The position numbers and the translations under genes were made by a program. Positions 1-12,539 of a DNA stretch of 64,000 bases are shown here, in pieces. The DNA comes from Termitomyces sp. T153 (taxonomy: Eukaryota > Basidiomycota > Agaricomycetes > Agaricales > Lyophyllaceae). Location: the NCBI GenBank assembly GCA_018296165.2, contig JACKQL020000041.1, positions 186,001 to 250,000 of the forward strand, written 5' to 3'. The notes beneath the pieces were generated by a model. That model made no database searches, had not been told where the DNA came from, and worked only from the letters and a program-made list of their open reading frames with translations. How positions within the stretch are numbered: the stretch's first letter is position 1; each line of letters opens with the position of its first letter.

Positions 1-1348
1 TAATGTGATGATGTGGCCGTATACCGTCGACACTAAGGATCAAAAAGGGAACAGTGAATAGGAAGCGGAAGAAGACACGAATTGTCTATCATAGGATGAT
101 CAGTCAACCTTGCACTGTGTCCATGACGTTACTACGGACAACATACACATACATTCAATTCAGCAAATTTGGTCAGGCGCACAATTGTATTCGTGTCGAC
201 GCCTTCACTTCGCTGAAGATGTCAATATTAGTTTAACCTGATGGCGTCCAAGGCCAAAGTCAAGATTATCATATACCAGGTTACGGAGGAAGCTTGGGAA
301 CGTAAACCTATTCAATTTGATGCATAGTGCCTGTTAGTTGTAGACCTTACGGAGAACGATAGACTTACAATATAGGCATAAAACAGAGCGTCAATGAGAT
401 ACTACCCAGGCTCCCTGCCAAAAACGTATACGCTTCGGACTACATGGCATATGTCTTGATCAGCAAGACGTCTATAGATACGTGTCATCTAACTGACTTT
501 GAGGGGGTCAGAACGTGTAAGGACAGTGATCAGCGGCATGTAAATGACAGCTACAATTGAACCGACAATCCATGTCTTGAAGTAGAGGCTGTGGAACCAA
601 TTTTGCTGAGCAGTGCCCGAGTTGACGAGGAACAGCCAAAAACATAGTTCTGCATGTAAAAGTGGAATTAGTGTACATCGGTCACCCCTCGGCGGATGAT
701 TTGGAGATATCGTGTTCGCACCTTCCAAATGAGTCACCCTATGACATGGGTGTCAAATCTTAACGATGCATGTCCGCGAAGTTTATGCTTACATTTCTAG
801 GCTCCATCCGACGGAGAGACATAGCATCAGAGGGAAGTTGAAACTTTGAGTGAAGGGACTCCATAATTCAATAGGTTTAGGAATAACTGGGTGTGATAGA
901 TGAGATATGCTATCCATGTGAAAGCAGAGATTGCCTCACTTCCGTAGAAAGGAAAGGCAACAAAGCCCTCATAATACTTAATGGCCGTAAAACCGATAGC
1001 GTACGTCGTTATTAGCGGTACTGTCAGAAGATACGAGTACTAACGCGATAAAATTAGTAATTGTCAACCATGGATATTGTAGACACACCGTCATAATCCG
1101 TTTAAACGTTCCAGCAGATTTATTCCATCTGCGAGGACAATTTGCCACAGGGACCCTCACTGACCACGCTCCTGCTTACCTGAGGCACTTGAATCTATCA
1201 AATGACCACAGATGGTAAACGAGGAATGTCCCCACCTATTAAAAAAGCCCTTCGTCAGCTTTCGGAATTGCTCAATGACAGTTCAGAGACCTACCAATGA
1301 TGAAAGAATAGCCCATACCAAAAGACTTGCAGGTGAAAGATGAGACAT
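1..1348 (-). CDS. multi-pass membrane protein, copy A, 3' end outside window
   Basis: A spliced minus-strand gene whose frame stays open across every intron I followed. The start ATG (1346-1348) sits in a good context and gives MSHLSPASLLVWAI. Exons are separated by 49-65 bp GT..AG introns; exon motifs in order are GTFLVYHLWSFDRFKC, FKRIMT, KYYEGFVAFP, LCLSVGWSLEM, FWLFLVNSG, FKTWIVGSIVAVIYMPLITV, AGSLGS and GVDTNTIVRLTKF, with DGIRPHHHI next to position 1. Several hydrophobic stretches indicate a polytopic membrane protein. The family seems to be an uncharacterised one of Agaricomycetes; I do not know its role. Copy B (34192-36344) has the same architecture. The C-terminal tail lies beyond the window, so the copy is cut by the window and shows no lesion. 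Confidence 0.7.
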
Positions 1349-2451
1349 GGCGAGGAAAGACCAGAGCGGACAATCTTGAGGCAGAAGGAACGATCGAACC
1401 AGCACCGAACCCTTACAGTCCGAGCTCGAATCCTGTATGGTTGACAGGATTCAGGAAAGGGGCTGTTGGGGGTACATAGGATGATATAGCGACTTCTACA
1501 TAACAACTATTGATCTATTCTTGGGCACTGGTATTCGGCATTCATGTAACGTGTTTGGCGGTTGCTTCAAACGTTATTGATGACAGATACCGCGTATACT
1601 TAGTTACTGATGATCATCGACGAGACGACGTTTCAAACATGTTAGGTTGGAGATATGGTTTTGGGATATCATAGCTTCTATGGACGTTTTGTATCGAGGA
1701 CTTGTCGAGTTGGAAGACTTTTGTGTTAGTGAACATAGATGATTGGGTGCGCTTCCAGCGAGAGCATAGATGTTCGCGTCAGATATGTAAATCATATCAT
1801 GACGTATCTAAAGAATCAATCATATCTTTTTCTAACCTCTTGTATGGATTATACTACGTGCCGTAGAAATTCCTGATAGACTCTTCTGAATGTAGTCTTG
1901 TCACCCCCTGTCACCATCAAAGTCTCCCACTAGCCACATTTGCATCCGAAATCAATCTTTCCCATAAGATAGATAAATGAGCAGCATGAACTTCCCTTGA
2001 GGGATGCCTCCTGGTTGACCTCACCGTTTTCGTGAAAATTTCACGCAACACGCAAGGTCAAACAGCCAAACACACTGAACAAGTTCGGTATGTACTTAGC
2101 GCCGAGGATAGCCTCATCTCGAATGATTCGATAGCATCGTAGAAAGGATCAAGAGTACTGTATTAAGGAATGATGTAAGATGAGTTTCAATCAAATTTGT
2201 ATTGGCGCTACGGTAAATTAATAGAGAATTAAAAAAAACTTTTCCCATATGGTCCGTAAAACTGTGCAAAGGACATGTATCTCTGTCATGACCACTCTAG
2301 CAGACTACGACTCGCAGTGTATACAGGTTCAGAGGCCTCCGAAATCGGAGTTGAAAGAAAGAAACATCTCGAGTTCGAGGGGTAATCAGTTGGACATTCA
2401 TATGATTAATTACTGTGCGTGGGACTTTGTCAGATCAACCATGCACGGTAT
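1349..2451. other. intergenic, no gene seen
   Basis: About 1.1 kb upstream of membrane protein copy A. Base composition is ordinary, with normal CpG content, unlike the sequence that follows. Only short open frames without splice logic or known motifs occur. It probably holds the promoter of copy A. The corresponding sequence upstream of copy B shows no obvious similarity by eye, so the duplicated unit appears to stop near the start codon. Confidence 0.5.
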
Positions 2452-3300
2452 CGTCCCTTTGGAGGCTTGCTGCCTCCCTGACCTCTTCCCTTGCCTTGCC
2501 TTGGGTGGTGGTGTCCTTGGGGTACACATGAGGTATCATCATTCTTGTCATACTTGAATTTGTTGGTGTTGGCTGTGTCATTGGGTCCATCTGATTTGAA
2601 GCCAAACCAGCCTGGGAGTTTGCAGAAGGGGCAGTTGAAGGAATTGTGGTCTACAGACTTATAGTCTGGCCATAGAGGCTCTTAATCCCCTCTCATTGCA
2701 TGTCCTTTGCCAAAAAACAGTGTAGTGAAGGCCCCCAATGGTGAGGATATACAGGTGCTGAGGGGGGGCTGGAGGTAGAAAGAAAACCATTGTGGTCATG
2801 GAGGCTACAGCTCTGTGTTCAAGCAGTCTCTGCATCTGCTATTGGTCCAGCCCAACCACTAGCAGGTGGAAGGGGTGGGGGACCAGTTGCCTTCTTTTGG
2901 CAGCAGCCTTTGCTTGGGGAAGATCACTGCCAGGTTTTTATCATGTTCTATATATACTCAAGTTTTGATTATTTCTTTGATTGCATCTTTGACCCTTGTT
3001 ATTGCCAGGTAATCATGAAGACTACATCTAAGGGAGACAAATTGTTTGATTCCAAATTATTAATACATCACAGAGGCACTGGTCTACTATATGAGTAGGA
3101 GACAAGGCCATGAAATATTTGATACTGCTTGTAAGTGTTGCAGTTACAGTGGTGCAAGTGCCACAATTGGTCCTCTTGACCCATTATTTAGATTTCATGT
3201 GATACATAGATTCTGAGGTCTATAAAGTAGCTGACACTTTACTCCTTGACAGAGGTCTACAAAGTAGCCAAGGCTTTACTTTGATCCCCTGCCAAATTTT
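2452..3300. other. CpG-poor sequence, no gene seen
   Basis: Low-CpG sequence at the left edge of the repeat block. I see no protein motif, terminal inverted repeat or target duplication here. The frames at 2249-2557 and 2790-3098 look like chance open frames. Confidence 0.4.
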
Positions 3301-3595
3301 GTCTTCAAATTTTGTTCCCCTGTGACTTTCACATGATGTATAGCCAACATTATAGCCAGAGGCTGTCTTCAATTTTTGCTCCCTTCCAGTTACCTTTTTG
3401 CTATGCACATGATGGGAAACCAACAATATAGCTGGACCTTGTCTTCAATTTTTGCTCCCTTTCAGTTACCTTCTTGTTATGCATGCAATGTGAAATCAAC
3501 AATATAGCCAGACCTTGTCTTCAATTTTTGCTCCTTTCCAGTGATCTGTTATCTGTCTGCTATACACATGATGTGTGTCCAATGATTACCTCTGC
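3301..3595. repeat. tandem repeat, unit about 76 bp, about four copies
   Basis: The motif gtcttcaatttttgctcc recurs at 3365, 3441 and 3517, a strict 76-bp period, with a more diverged first unit at 3301 (spacing 64). Each unit continues with a ttaccTT..TGcTATgcacatgATG segment and an aaca(a/t)tatagcc segment. The units are CpG-poor and clearly diverged, so the array is old. No coding potential. Confidence 0.75.
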
Positions 3596-3757
3596 ACTGA
3601 CTGTTTTTTTTCTCTAAATTTAAATTTAATTTATTCTTGCATATACTCTTACAGCAACATTGTATAAGTGTAGCAACAGCTCCATAAGGCAGAGGCAATA
3701 ATATGCTTGAAAATTCCTGGCATTTGGAAAACACCACAATTAAGATCACTTGGCAAA

Positions 3758-3845
3758 GTCATATGCCATGCTTTGTAAGCTATTGCTGCAGCAACTGCAT
3801 TGGTAGTCATGATTGTGTTGATATTGCACATGAACAATGCACCCT
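3758..3845. repeat. dispersed repeat of about 85 bp (second copy at 4668-4747)
   Basis: The segment beginning near 3758 (catgccatgctttgtaa, then tctgcaacaactgc-like, then catgattg.gttgat) reappears at 4668-4747 in the same orientation with scattered transitions. The copies flank a segment without recognisable genes and may mark an old duplication or two members of one repeat family. Confidence 0.6.
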
Positions 3846-5185
3846 CTGCAACTTGTCATTCAGATTGGGTAAGTATTTCTGTTGATAAGATAATGAAGTT
3901 TAGCATGTAATGGCTGCTGAAAAGTGACCCCTTTTTATTTTGATGAAGCAATGTGCTAGGGCTATTTTTACTATGTCCCCTAATTAATAAGAAAAAGTTC
4001 AAACTGAAACTATCAGTTTGTAAACTATAAGTGTTGACAAAGAGGTGAATACCCAGACTAAGGGTCAGGTGGGAGTGTGTGCAAAGAAAAACAGTACAAC
4101 TAAAGGAATTGAGTCCCAGTAATCAAGACTGACTGATAAGCTGACTGGTGCTTGCAAATGTACTGCATTCTGCTTACTGTGAGAAACAAACTCCACTAGA
4201 TGAAATACTTTTTATATAGTGAGTTCATTATAGTTCTGTGGAAGATTCAATAAGCTATCAACTTATTGAATAAAAAAGATGATACTTTCATATATAGTGA
4301 TGCATGGTAAAATAATAACAAAAGACAGTTAAGCAATTACTATTCTGCAAAAAGTATGAGGGATGGTGAGAGACAATGATGAAGCAAGTAAAATGCTCAC
4401 CTGGGCAATGGTGGTGGTGGTATGAATGCAAGAACCATTGCATGAGAGTAACCTGTTGCATGAATGGAAAAAACCCCAAAGTGAAACTATTAGGCCTCAC
4501 TGCTCTTGACCCAGCATCCACCAATCAATGGCACCAAACCAAGATTGGCTGTTGGTCTCACCTGAGGTGGATGAAAGAATGTACTGTGGAGAGGATCTTG
4601 CTGTGCAGAGGCCTCCAAAAATGCTCCTTACCCCTGGAACCCACATTTATGTCAAGCCTAGCAAAGCTAAAGTCACATGCCATGCTTTGTAATATATTTC
4701 TGCACCAACTGCTTTGGTAATCATGATTGGGTTGATGTTGCATGTGAATTATAATTGTGTTTGCTCCCATAAAGACAAATGAATACCAGTATTCTTATTC
4801 TCAGGGCCATGAAATATCATATTTGTTGTGTTTATATGTATTGGTGTAAAATGTCTGCATGCTGTGCACTATCCTGGTATCATCATGCAGAAGGGTACTC
4901 ACTTAACAAGGGTTGAAAACAGAGATTTTCCATGAAATCCCAGTCTTATTGTCTTTGAGCCAGATCAACCTTCATCTTCTTTGGTGCACAGCCAACTATC
5001 TCTCTGAGCTTCCTTTTGAGTTTTCCTCCACCTTGCATTCCTTTGATTGATGGTGTGTTGGTGTGTTGTTCAAGTCATTTCATGTGTCATGCTTGCAATA
5101 AGCCAAACCTACCCTTTGGAAGCTCTTGTTAATTAGTGTGATTGATCTCAACACTAGTAGCATTTTCTATTTGCCTTTGCTTAGG
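3846..5185. other. CpG-poor sequence, no gene seen
   Basis: Apart from the second copy of the 85-bp repeat at 4668-4747, this stretch has only short frames without known motifs. It belongs to the old repeat block by composition. Confidence 0.4.
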
Positions 5186-5632
5186 TTAATGACCTGAAAT
5201 AACAGCTAGACAGCCACTATGTCTCTGGTCCTGAGTATTTCTAGTTTGCAGGCTTTGTACCTTGAACATACCATCAGGTCTTTGTATATTCATTGTCAAT
5301 GTTGCTTGCATTCTCTTGCCATTATCTCCTGTCTTTGCTTGGGTGAACTGGACAATGTTGTCCTCTGTTATTATGAAACCTTTTGAGAGTATCTTCTCTG
5401 CAAGCCTGTAAGGGTCCAAATCTTGGTTCAATGGATGATCAACTTTGTCTGATGCAGCTTCTGATGTGGGTGTGAATATACAGTTTGTAATGTCTGTATG
5501 TTTTTCTTCTTGGCCTATGTATGCATCCTGCCATTGTTCAAGATGACCTTCTGAGTTCATGGTCAAAGTAGTTACATATCCACCTGGCATCTTGTATAGC
5601 ATCTTCAAAATGCTGGGTTCTGAGTTCATCAA
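5186..5632 (-). pseudogene. unidentified 148-codon open frame in the repeat block
   Basis: The longest uninterrupted frame of the left part of the block. Its composition is protein-like (for example LNQDLDPYRLAEKILSKGF and GFIITEDNIVQFTQAKTGDN) rather than low complexity, so it may be a fragment of a real protein. I do not recognise it and see no neighbouring exons. The lack of CpG means Arg codons of the CGN type are missing, as expected for a decayed element copy. Confidence 0.3.
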
Positions 5633-5789
5633 GCTTCACTAATTGCTTCATGTATTTGATGTGTTTATAGCCACTGATGTTGACCATTAGTTTTGGTCAT
5701 TTGTGACTGCATGTTCTTGGCCTACTTCATGCATGTGTCCCTTTTGAGTGGAAGGAAATCCTTGTTGCTTATTGCACCATATACTGATA

Positions 5790-6730
5790 TGATGTTGTCA
5801 CACCATTGGGAACATAATAAACACCAGAAGTCAAAACAAACATTTATTAAGGCTGAAAACTGTAAGCCTCCTGGTAAAACAAGTTCCAGCAACATTATCC
5901 CTTTAAATACACCAGAAGAAATACAGAACAGGATAGGACAAGGACTATACTAGACTATACACTCAATAATAGTCCAATCACTGTAATGGGAGGGGAAGCA
6001 TGGGACTGGCAAAAGCACCTGAGTGGCATCAATTCTGGCAAGATTTAGATCTGATCTAAGAATAACCAGATTGGAATGTTGACTGAAAGGAGGTAAAGGG
6101 GGAATGAATGAGAATGAATGGAATGAATTGGAGGGGATAGATGAATGGAAGAACCTGAATGGGAAAGGACCTGAATGGGGAAGAATATGAAATAAATAAA
6201 GGAAGAAGAAGGGAAGAAACTGAATGGAGAAGAATATGAATGGAAGAAATACAAAGGAGGGAGAGATAAATGGGGCAAATGGAAGCTAAGAATGCAAAGG
6301 AGGAATGATGGAACCAGGAACTGGCCTGTGGCACTGAAACAGGCATGCCAAAAGGGGGAATTAGAATAACAGTTATGAATAAGGAGCTGGAAAGTATGGA
6401 ACCAAAAGTGATATGTAGGGGGTGGTCTGTGCACTGTAGAAAGAGGTATAAATAGCCCAAGTAGAGTAGCAAATGGACAGGCAATTAATAGGCAAAGGCT
6501 TGGTGGTTCCCAGGGAGTGAATCACTTAGGCTGGAGTTTGTTGAGACCCCTCTGCATTCAGAATAGAAATATTTTGGAAGTAAACCCCTTCAACTTCAAG
6601 CATTTATCAAGACATCAGTGTGGAATTGGAGTAGACTGCCTAAGTCTTCAAAAAAGCCCCAGAACTATCAGTATTACTCTAACCCAGTACTACAATACAG
6701 TGAATATGAGCTCCTTGTTTGATGTTTCTC
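5790..6730 (+). repeat. GAATG-rich tract and possible LTR-like segment
   Basis: Positions 6087-6260 are purine-rich with many irregular copies of gaatga/gaatgg. A TATA-like gtataaatag lies at about 6445-6454, followed by about 270 bp without coding signs, an arrangement seen in retrotransposon LTRs. I found neither matching inverted ends nor a target duplication, so an LTR identity is only a guess. The long Ser/Phe/Pro-rich frames on the other strand are products of the simple repeat. Confidence 0.3.
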
Positions 6731-7860
6731 TACCCTCACAGATGCAAACTAATCTCCATATCTGGGGGTTTGTTTAGCTGTGTATGTGCTTCTGGCCTTG
6801 TGCTTCTGGCCTTGACCTCAATGGATGTGCACTGTGGTCTCTTTCATGGGTGTTCCTTTTGCTGGTATTGTCATTTTGCTTGACATTGAATTAAGGTACC
6901 TTTATTGTTTCTGTAGATCACTGTGCTCATGAATCAGCTTCTGTTAGTCTGCTGTTCTTGGCATCCATTTTTTTTTACTTCTATTGACTGTTACTTTTTC
7001 TCATGTTCCTCCTGGCATTATATTATTATATCAGCAGTGTATGTAAGGTTAGCTGGCAACCTAACCTTTCCTCTCACACCTCTTGCAACCATCTTATCAT
7101 GCCTCCCTGCAAACAATTCAAAGCTAGTGCCTCAAAGGTGCAGTCTATCACACAGCAGTTGAAGTCTTTGTGCATCCATTTGTTCTGCTGTCTTTGTATT
7201 TGTAACTTCTAACATGCTCATTCAGGAGCAAGGACCAACTACAAATGTGCATTTGCTTTCTTTAATATTTATAGATTTAATGTTTTCTGTAGTCTGAATA
7301 CTACTAATTTTCATTGCACTATTTGACATATTTAATAGTGTCTTGGCTTCTCCTAGTCTATCTGTCAATGAGGCATTGACTCCAGCTGAATCTTCTGACT
7401 TGTTGTATAGACTGTTTGTGTTCTGTACACCTTGCATTGCTGATATTTTTTGCAGTGTCAATAGTTCCCCCATGAAGCAAAAAGCTTCTCTTGCCCATGA
7501 TGGATGTGTTTACCCACATTGAAGGTCTCTCTACATATTTGCTCATTCATGCACATTAGTATTGAGGGTTTGCCAACCACTCCTTTACTGAAGAAAACAA
7601 GGACCTCTGTGCCTGCTGTGGTCAACAAACCTGTTCTGTATGTTATTTCCCTTACCCTGCTTTTACATCTTTACATCAACTTATGACTGAAAAATGTAGT
7701 CAGGCTTTGGCTGGTTTGAGTGCCAGCTATTCTGATTCAACTCTTGTGGGGCATCCTGTGTATGTTGTCTTTATTTTAGTCTATTTTATTCTCCTTTTTT
7801 ATCATCTTGTAATGTAGTTGTAACTGCACCCTGAGTTAGAAAGCTCTTCAGTCCATAGAA
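6731..7860. other. CpG-poor sequence, no gene seen
   Basis: Short, T-rich frames only. Nothing here matches a known transposon domain or RNA gene by eye. Confidence 0.35.
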
Positions 7861-8036
7861 ACACCACCTGCCACACCTAAAAAGCAATTGACAATCATGT
7901 GCAATAATCCTCCTGTGAAGGCTGAGCCTGTGCATGATGCTGAGTCTAATGGCATGCTTGTCTCACTGGGAAGTCCCTTGGTAATTTCCTCAGATTCAGA
8001 CAATGACTTGCCTATTGTCTTTAAGTTAGTCCCTTG
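7861..8036 (+). pseudogene. coding-like fragment of unknown protein
   Basis: One frame reads TPKKQLTIMCNNPPVKAEP and then GSPLVISSDSDNDLPIVF. The acidic run next to VISS resembles a SUMO-interacting motif, but that is only a pattern match. Before the gypsy insertion at 8484 this fragment was close to the fragments at 26959-27622, so they may be exons of one decayed element gene upstream of the Helitron replicase. Confidence 0.3.
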
Positions 8037-8479
8037 ACTGTTGATCCTGATGTATAATTATTATATCAACAATCCTTTGTTCAGCATCTGCAAATGTCCA
8101 TTTTCTAGGTGTCTTCATGTCACTGAAGACAAGTTTGAAGATGGAGCCAATGAACCTGGTCTTGCTGCTGGCTAGCATCTTTCTTCTATGTTATTGTTGC
8201 TTGCCATTTGCTTTATGCTTTTCTGATTAATTTTGGCTTGGAACTATTCAGAAAGCAGCTCAAAATACAGTCTTTTGGGTATAACAAATTCAACAGCAAC
8301 AGGAAACTTTGTTATTGTCATATTAGTATGGTCACACAGATTATGTCTTCAGATAATTGGATGTAAGTTCATGTTTGGCATGTTCATTTGGCTCTTGAAC
8401 CTGATGTGTCACAGTTCTTTATCTTGTGGTCTCTTGTTTGTTTGTCATAGTTTTGATGTGCATTTACCTGGGATGAATC

Positions 8480-8484
8480 CTACT
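8480..8484. repeat. target-site duplication of gypsy-1 (left)
   Basis: The five bases before the 5' LTR are ctact. The five after the 3' LTR (26954-26958) are ctgct. One A/G transition separates them, in keeping with the decay of the whole element. Confidence 0.6.
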
Positions 8485-8706
8485 TGTAATGGAGTGCCCA
8501 CCCATTACCTCCTTAGTATCTTATATAGTAACACTTCTTTAATTATATATTATAAGGTAGCATCACATGACACTACCCTTGAATACTCATACTGTAATTA
8601 TGTAAGGCAGCACCTTACTTCATACTTTGTAGACTAGACCAATTGATTGGTCTTGACTTATGAGGTGTGAACTGTAAGTTGCATGATCTGTTACAGAAAC
8701 ATTATA
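8485..8706 (+). repeat. 5' LTR of gypsy-1
   Basis: 222 bp from tgtaatgg to aaacattata. It aligns end to end with the 3' LTR (25207-25236 joined to 26762-26953). Differences are dominated by TG in one copy against CA in the other, at CpG-like positions. A gap-free alignment is possible by eye. Confidence 0.88.
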
Positions 8707-9199
8707 TTTTCTAAGTCAAACAAGCATATACTCATTTGCAGAGTGAGAAGCTGAACTTCCAAAAGAGAAGTTCACTGCCATGGATTATGATCAGAATGTT
8801 CAAATTTTAACATTCACCTTCTGCAATGGGCACAGTGGTGACCATGGAAGGTCAGGTGTTTGGGCATAGGTCCTAACCAGGGTTTGATGAAACAGTGCAA
8901 GCTGTTCCACATGAATCAGTGGATGTTGCCACATCACACTATGGCATGGAGAGAGAGAGTGGAGTGATGCCAGGAGGACTGCCAGCAGTGACTCCTATTT
9001 AAACATCCTTGGATGGTCAAATGAGCTCTACAATGGAGGGCACTTGAGTGCCCTCTGCTCAAATGTACCTGATAGTTGAGCTGGAGGGTGCAGTGAGGGC
9101 AGTGAGCAAGGGGAAGACTCCCTTGCATGTGGCTACTTTGCACTGTGAGTAGAAGGACTGAGATCCTTCTCAGAGGCTGCAGGAAGTCTTAGTGAGTCC
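8707..9199. other. gypsy-1 leader between 5' LTR and gag
   Basis: Non-coding leader of the element, CpG-free. I could not identify a convincing primer-binding site directly after the LTR, perhaps because of decay. Confidence 0.4.
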
Positions 9200-11172
9200 T
9201 TGATGGTGATTAAACCACTGAGAAGTGAAGAAGAACCTCTTCACAGGGCTTACAGCTCTGTTTGCTTGCAAGTGGGATCTATGCTGGGTATATGCACAGT
9301 GGGTCCCTCTGCATTCATTGAGTCAATTTCAGAGGATGTTGGAGACACTTTGGATACTGATGGTGAACTGGACCCAGATGACATCCTCTATAGGAGGGTG
9401 TTGGTATTCTGGTAAGACCAGGGTGAGGTCTCAAAGACCTTAACCCAGCAATGCTTAGCTGCATGAGTAGCTAAGCATATTGCAATTCAGCAGTCATTGG
9501 GGGAGGGAATCATTCCAACCAATCCTGTAAAGTTCATGGAACTTTATATGATTTTTCTAGCACAGAAGGTAGCAGACTACCTCCAGCAAAACAAGGTATG
9601 TGGATGGCAGGTACTGTCTGCAGTACCATTGCCATTTGTAGGTGGGGCTCAATTACCCCTACTATCTCTGGTCAACAAAGTGTTGACCCTATTACAAGCA
9701 CTGCAGCAGCCTGGAGAGACACCATATGATTATGCAGCACAACAGGCTGCAGTGCACCAGCAGAGGCAGGCTATGATGGGTACAATTGTGGCACCTGACC
9801 TAGCTTCTACAGAAGCTGGGTTGGTGATTATGATTGAGCAATCTGTGGTGCATAGGAGAACTGCTAGGTCAATGCTCTATGTGTTGACCTAGGAAGACGG
9901 AATTGCATTGCAGCAATTCTGCAATGGCAACCTCAAGGACTTTGGGCAGCCTTATGTAGTTGATAAAGGGGTGGTGTTCCAGGAGAATACTACCTATGAT
10001 GCATGGCCCAGTGAATGAAGAGGACAATGGAGGCTGTAGAGCTGGTGGGAGGAGGACTATAGTCCTCCCAAAGAGACAGCCACAGCAGTTTTCAATGCTG
10101 CTACAACACCATGGATGATTCACCACTCCTAGAGTGAAGGAAGCCTATGAATATCACCACTAGATGATGCATGATTGTCTATGAGCAGTGATGAAGCAAA
10201 TGCTTGCTGTCTGACTGGTGATTCTAGATGGACTCAAGCCTAGGAGGAGTGATCTGTCAAAGACAATCACTCCATATACTGGATCTGCCAAGTTCAGTGA
10301 ACTTGAAGATTGGCTAATGAGCATCTGCATATTTTATGCAGTAGCTCAATATGATGGAGATGGGTGCAAGTGCAAGAAATTCCTGATTTTAATGAACTTT
10401 CTTGCTGCAGGTGCCCTGAAATGGTACCTGCAACATGTAATACATGTCAACAGAGCTCAGTCCCACTGGAGATTTGAGGATGTGATCCTCAGATTGTACA
10501 ATCAATTTGTACAGCCCTCAATGATGCAGGATGCATGCAATGTGTTCTGTGACATGGTTTATGCAGTCAACAAGGGAGTGCAAGGATTCTATAGTGCCTT
10601 GCTTGACCATACTCAAAACATGGCTGTGTAAACCAACAAATTCACTATTCATGAGCAGTTTTTGGAGGGGATACTCTCTGACATGCTCATGGCACTAATA
10701 TGCAACAGTGGGCTTGCTCCCAAAGTGAATACTGTTGAGGAGTTTGTCTTGGAGATGAAGGCCTACAAAAATAGTATTAAAACTGCTGTGCACTACTTAG
10801 AGTGCAGCACAAAGAGTCAGCCAGGATGGCAGCTAGTGTTAGCAGCAGCACACTCCCCAAAGCTTGGGACTGCCTTGGCTAAATGTACAGAAGTGGTCAG
10901 ACATCATGTCTGCCCACAACTGTTTAGGTTGGTAAAGAGGCCTGCTGTACATGTGGCCTTGAGACCTATGCAACCACAAGTCAGTTTGGGCCCAGGGCCT
11001 TCCTAACCTGTGGGTGTAGTATAGGCAGCAAGAAAACATCTTGTTGCAGGGAAAAACATGGTGACCATAGCATCTGGCCAGCCAGGCAAGGATGCTGGGC
11101 AATTTGCTAACTGTTACAAGTGTGGAAAGGTCAGGCATTTTGCCTGCAAATGCAGGGAGCTGGCTAAGCTAG
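9200..11172 (+). pseudogene. gag: gypsy-1 Gag (capsid, zinc knuckle), decayed
   Basis: Fragments in sequence: 9497-9892, 10218-10631, 10662-11006, then the zinc knuckle at 11112-11153. The capsid part contains KFSELEDWLMSICIFYA, GALKWYLQHV and FYSALLDHTQNMAV, typical of Gag of fungal Ty3/gypsy elements. The knuckle CYKCGKVRHFACKC has the C-X2-C-X4-H-X4-C spacing. In-frame stops (for example directly after HTQNMAV) and frame changes separate the pieces. Gag would form the virus-like particle of the element. Confidence 0.8.
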
Positions 11173-11529
11173 CTCCTTGAGTGTTTGTGTGAGCAGCACA
11201 TATTGCTGCCCCTTCAGATGTGGGGGATGCTGACAATGAGCAGGAGGAAGAGCCTGCTGAGGTTGACAAGGAGAATGCAGATGAGTCCAAAGGGACTCAG
11301 AAAAATCAGGAGGAGTACATTGAATTGGAAATGTACAAGAATGAGTACTATACTTAGGGGAGTGATAGTGAGGGACTGTTTGCTCTCACAGAGGTCTCTA
11401 CCACTGAGCATGGGAAGAAGGAACCTGGTAACAAGGTTTGCATGCATAAGTTACAGATTATAGTGGCTAAAGACACCATAGACCAAACAGTGCTGCCAGC
11501 ATGAGATAAAGAGTGTCTTGTTACCTGAG

Positions 11530-12539
11530 TGGAGGTTAAAGGCCACCAAGCATGGATGCTGTGGGATTCTGGAAGTATGATCTCTGGAATCACACCATTG
11601 TTTGCTTATGTGGCTAGAAACAATTAGAAGTCATTTTATTGTGAACTATGGAGCCAGGGTGACTATGAAGATCTCTGGTGAGTTCTGCAATGTCCACATA
11701 GACATTGCAGATTTTGATCACTATGACATGATTGTAGGGACACCATTCATGAGGGCCCATAAGGTCCTCCTGGACTTTGAGAATGACCAGGTGGTTATTG
11801 ATGGGATAGCAACTCCAGCTTACAAGTTGGAGTTGGAGGATGCTGATGGGTGTGTGCAACACTTCTGTACTGTGGAGAAGCAGCATGATGAACAGACATG
11901 ACTCCCTGGTGGACTCAAGCAGCCCACCATGGAAGAGGTAGTGGATGATAATGAGGTGCAGGTGATGAAGAGTTTAGCCAAGGACCATCCATCTCTACTG
12001 ATCACAGAGAAAGAGTATCAGAGGTACTCCTTTAGGAGGGGGGGAGAGTACACCAGAAGGATTGAATCAATCCTTCAACAACAAGAGAGCAAAGGATTTG
12101 GGATAGACCAATCCCAAGGCCTACCCTTGAATAGGCATATAATCCACAAATGCCACAGGAGTGGAATCATGTCATAGCTGACCTGACACAGCAGAAAGGG
12201 GTAAGAAGGTCAACCCCTGTGGATGAAGTATACAGACTGGCTATGGAGGATGAGATATACAAGTCTAGCAAGTTTAAATATTCATGGAATGATGCAAAAG
12301 GCAGGACAAACTGTTGTTCTGCCCAGCTAAACATATCAAACAAATCAGAGATTTGTTTGATGGCTTTGTGGGACAAGTACACAAAGGTAGTGCCACAGTC
12401 AAAGGTGGCCAAGGATAAACATTGTCCTTGGCCTAGAGTAGATGACAGGAAGGCATGGCCTTCCAAGCTAACAAAAGGCAATATTCCTTGTTTCCAACAG
12501 CAGTAGTACAACAAGTTCCAGGACATAGTCAATGGAACT
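11530..12539 (+). pseudogene. gypsy-1 protease and linker to RT, decayed
   Basis: The retropepsin active-site triplet is visible in MLWDSGSMISG at about 11559-11591. Downstream, 11602-11901 keeps the frame with DHYDMIVGTPFM, the usual YDMILG-like motif of the protease C-terminal half. The linker from 11929 to about 12540 is broken by stops. The protein would cleave the Gag-Pol polyprotein. Confidence 0.75.

Noticed and set aside
6045..6484. Two overlapping minus-strand frames of 129 and 142 codons
   Set aside because: They arise from the GAATG-rich repeat read on the other strand, giving repetitive Ser/Phe/Pro/His peptides.
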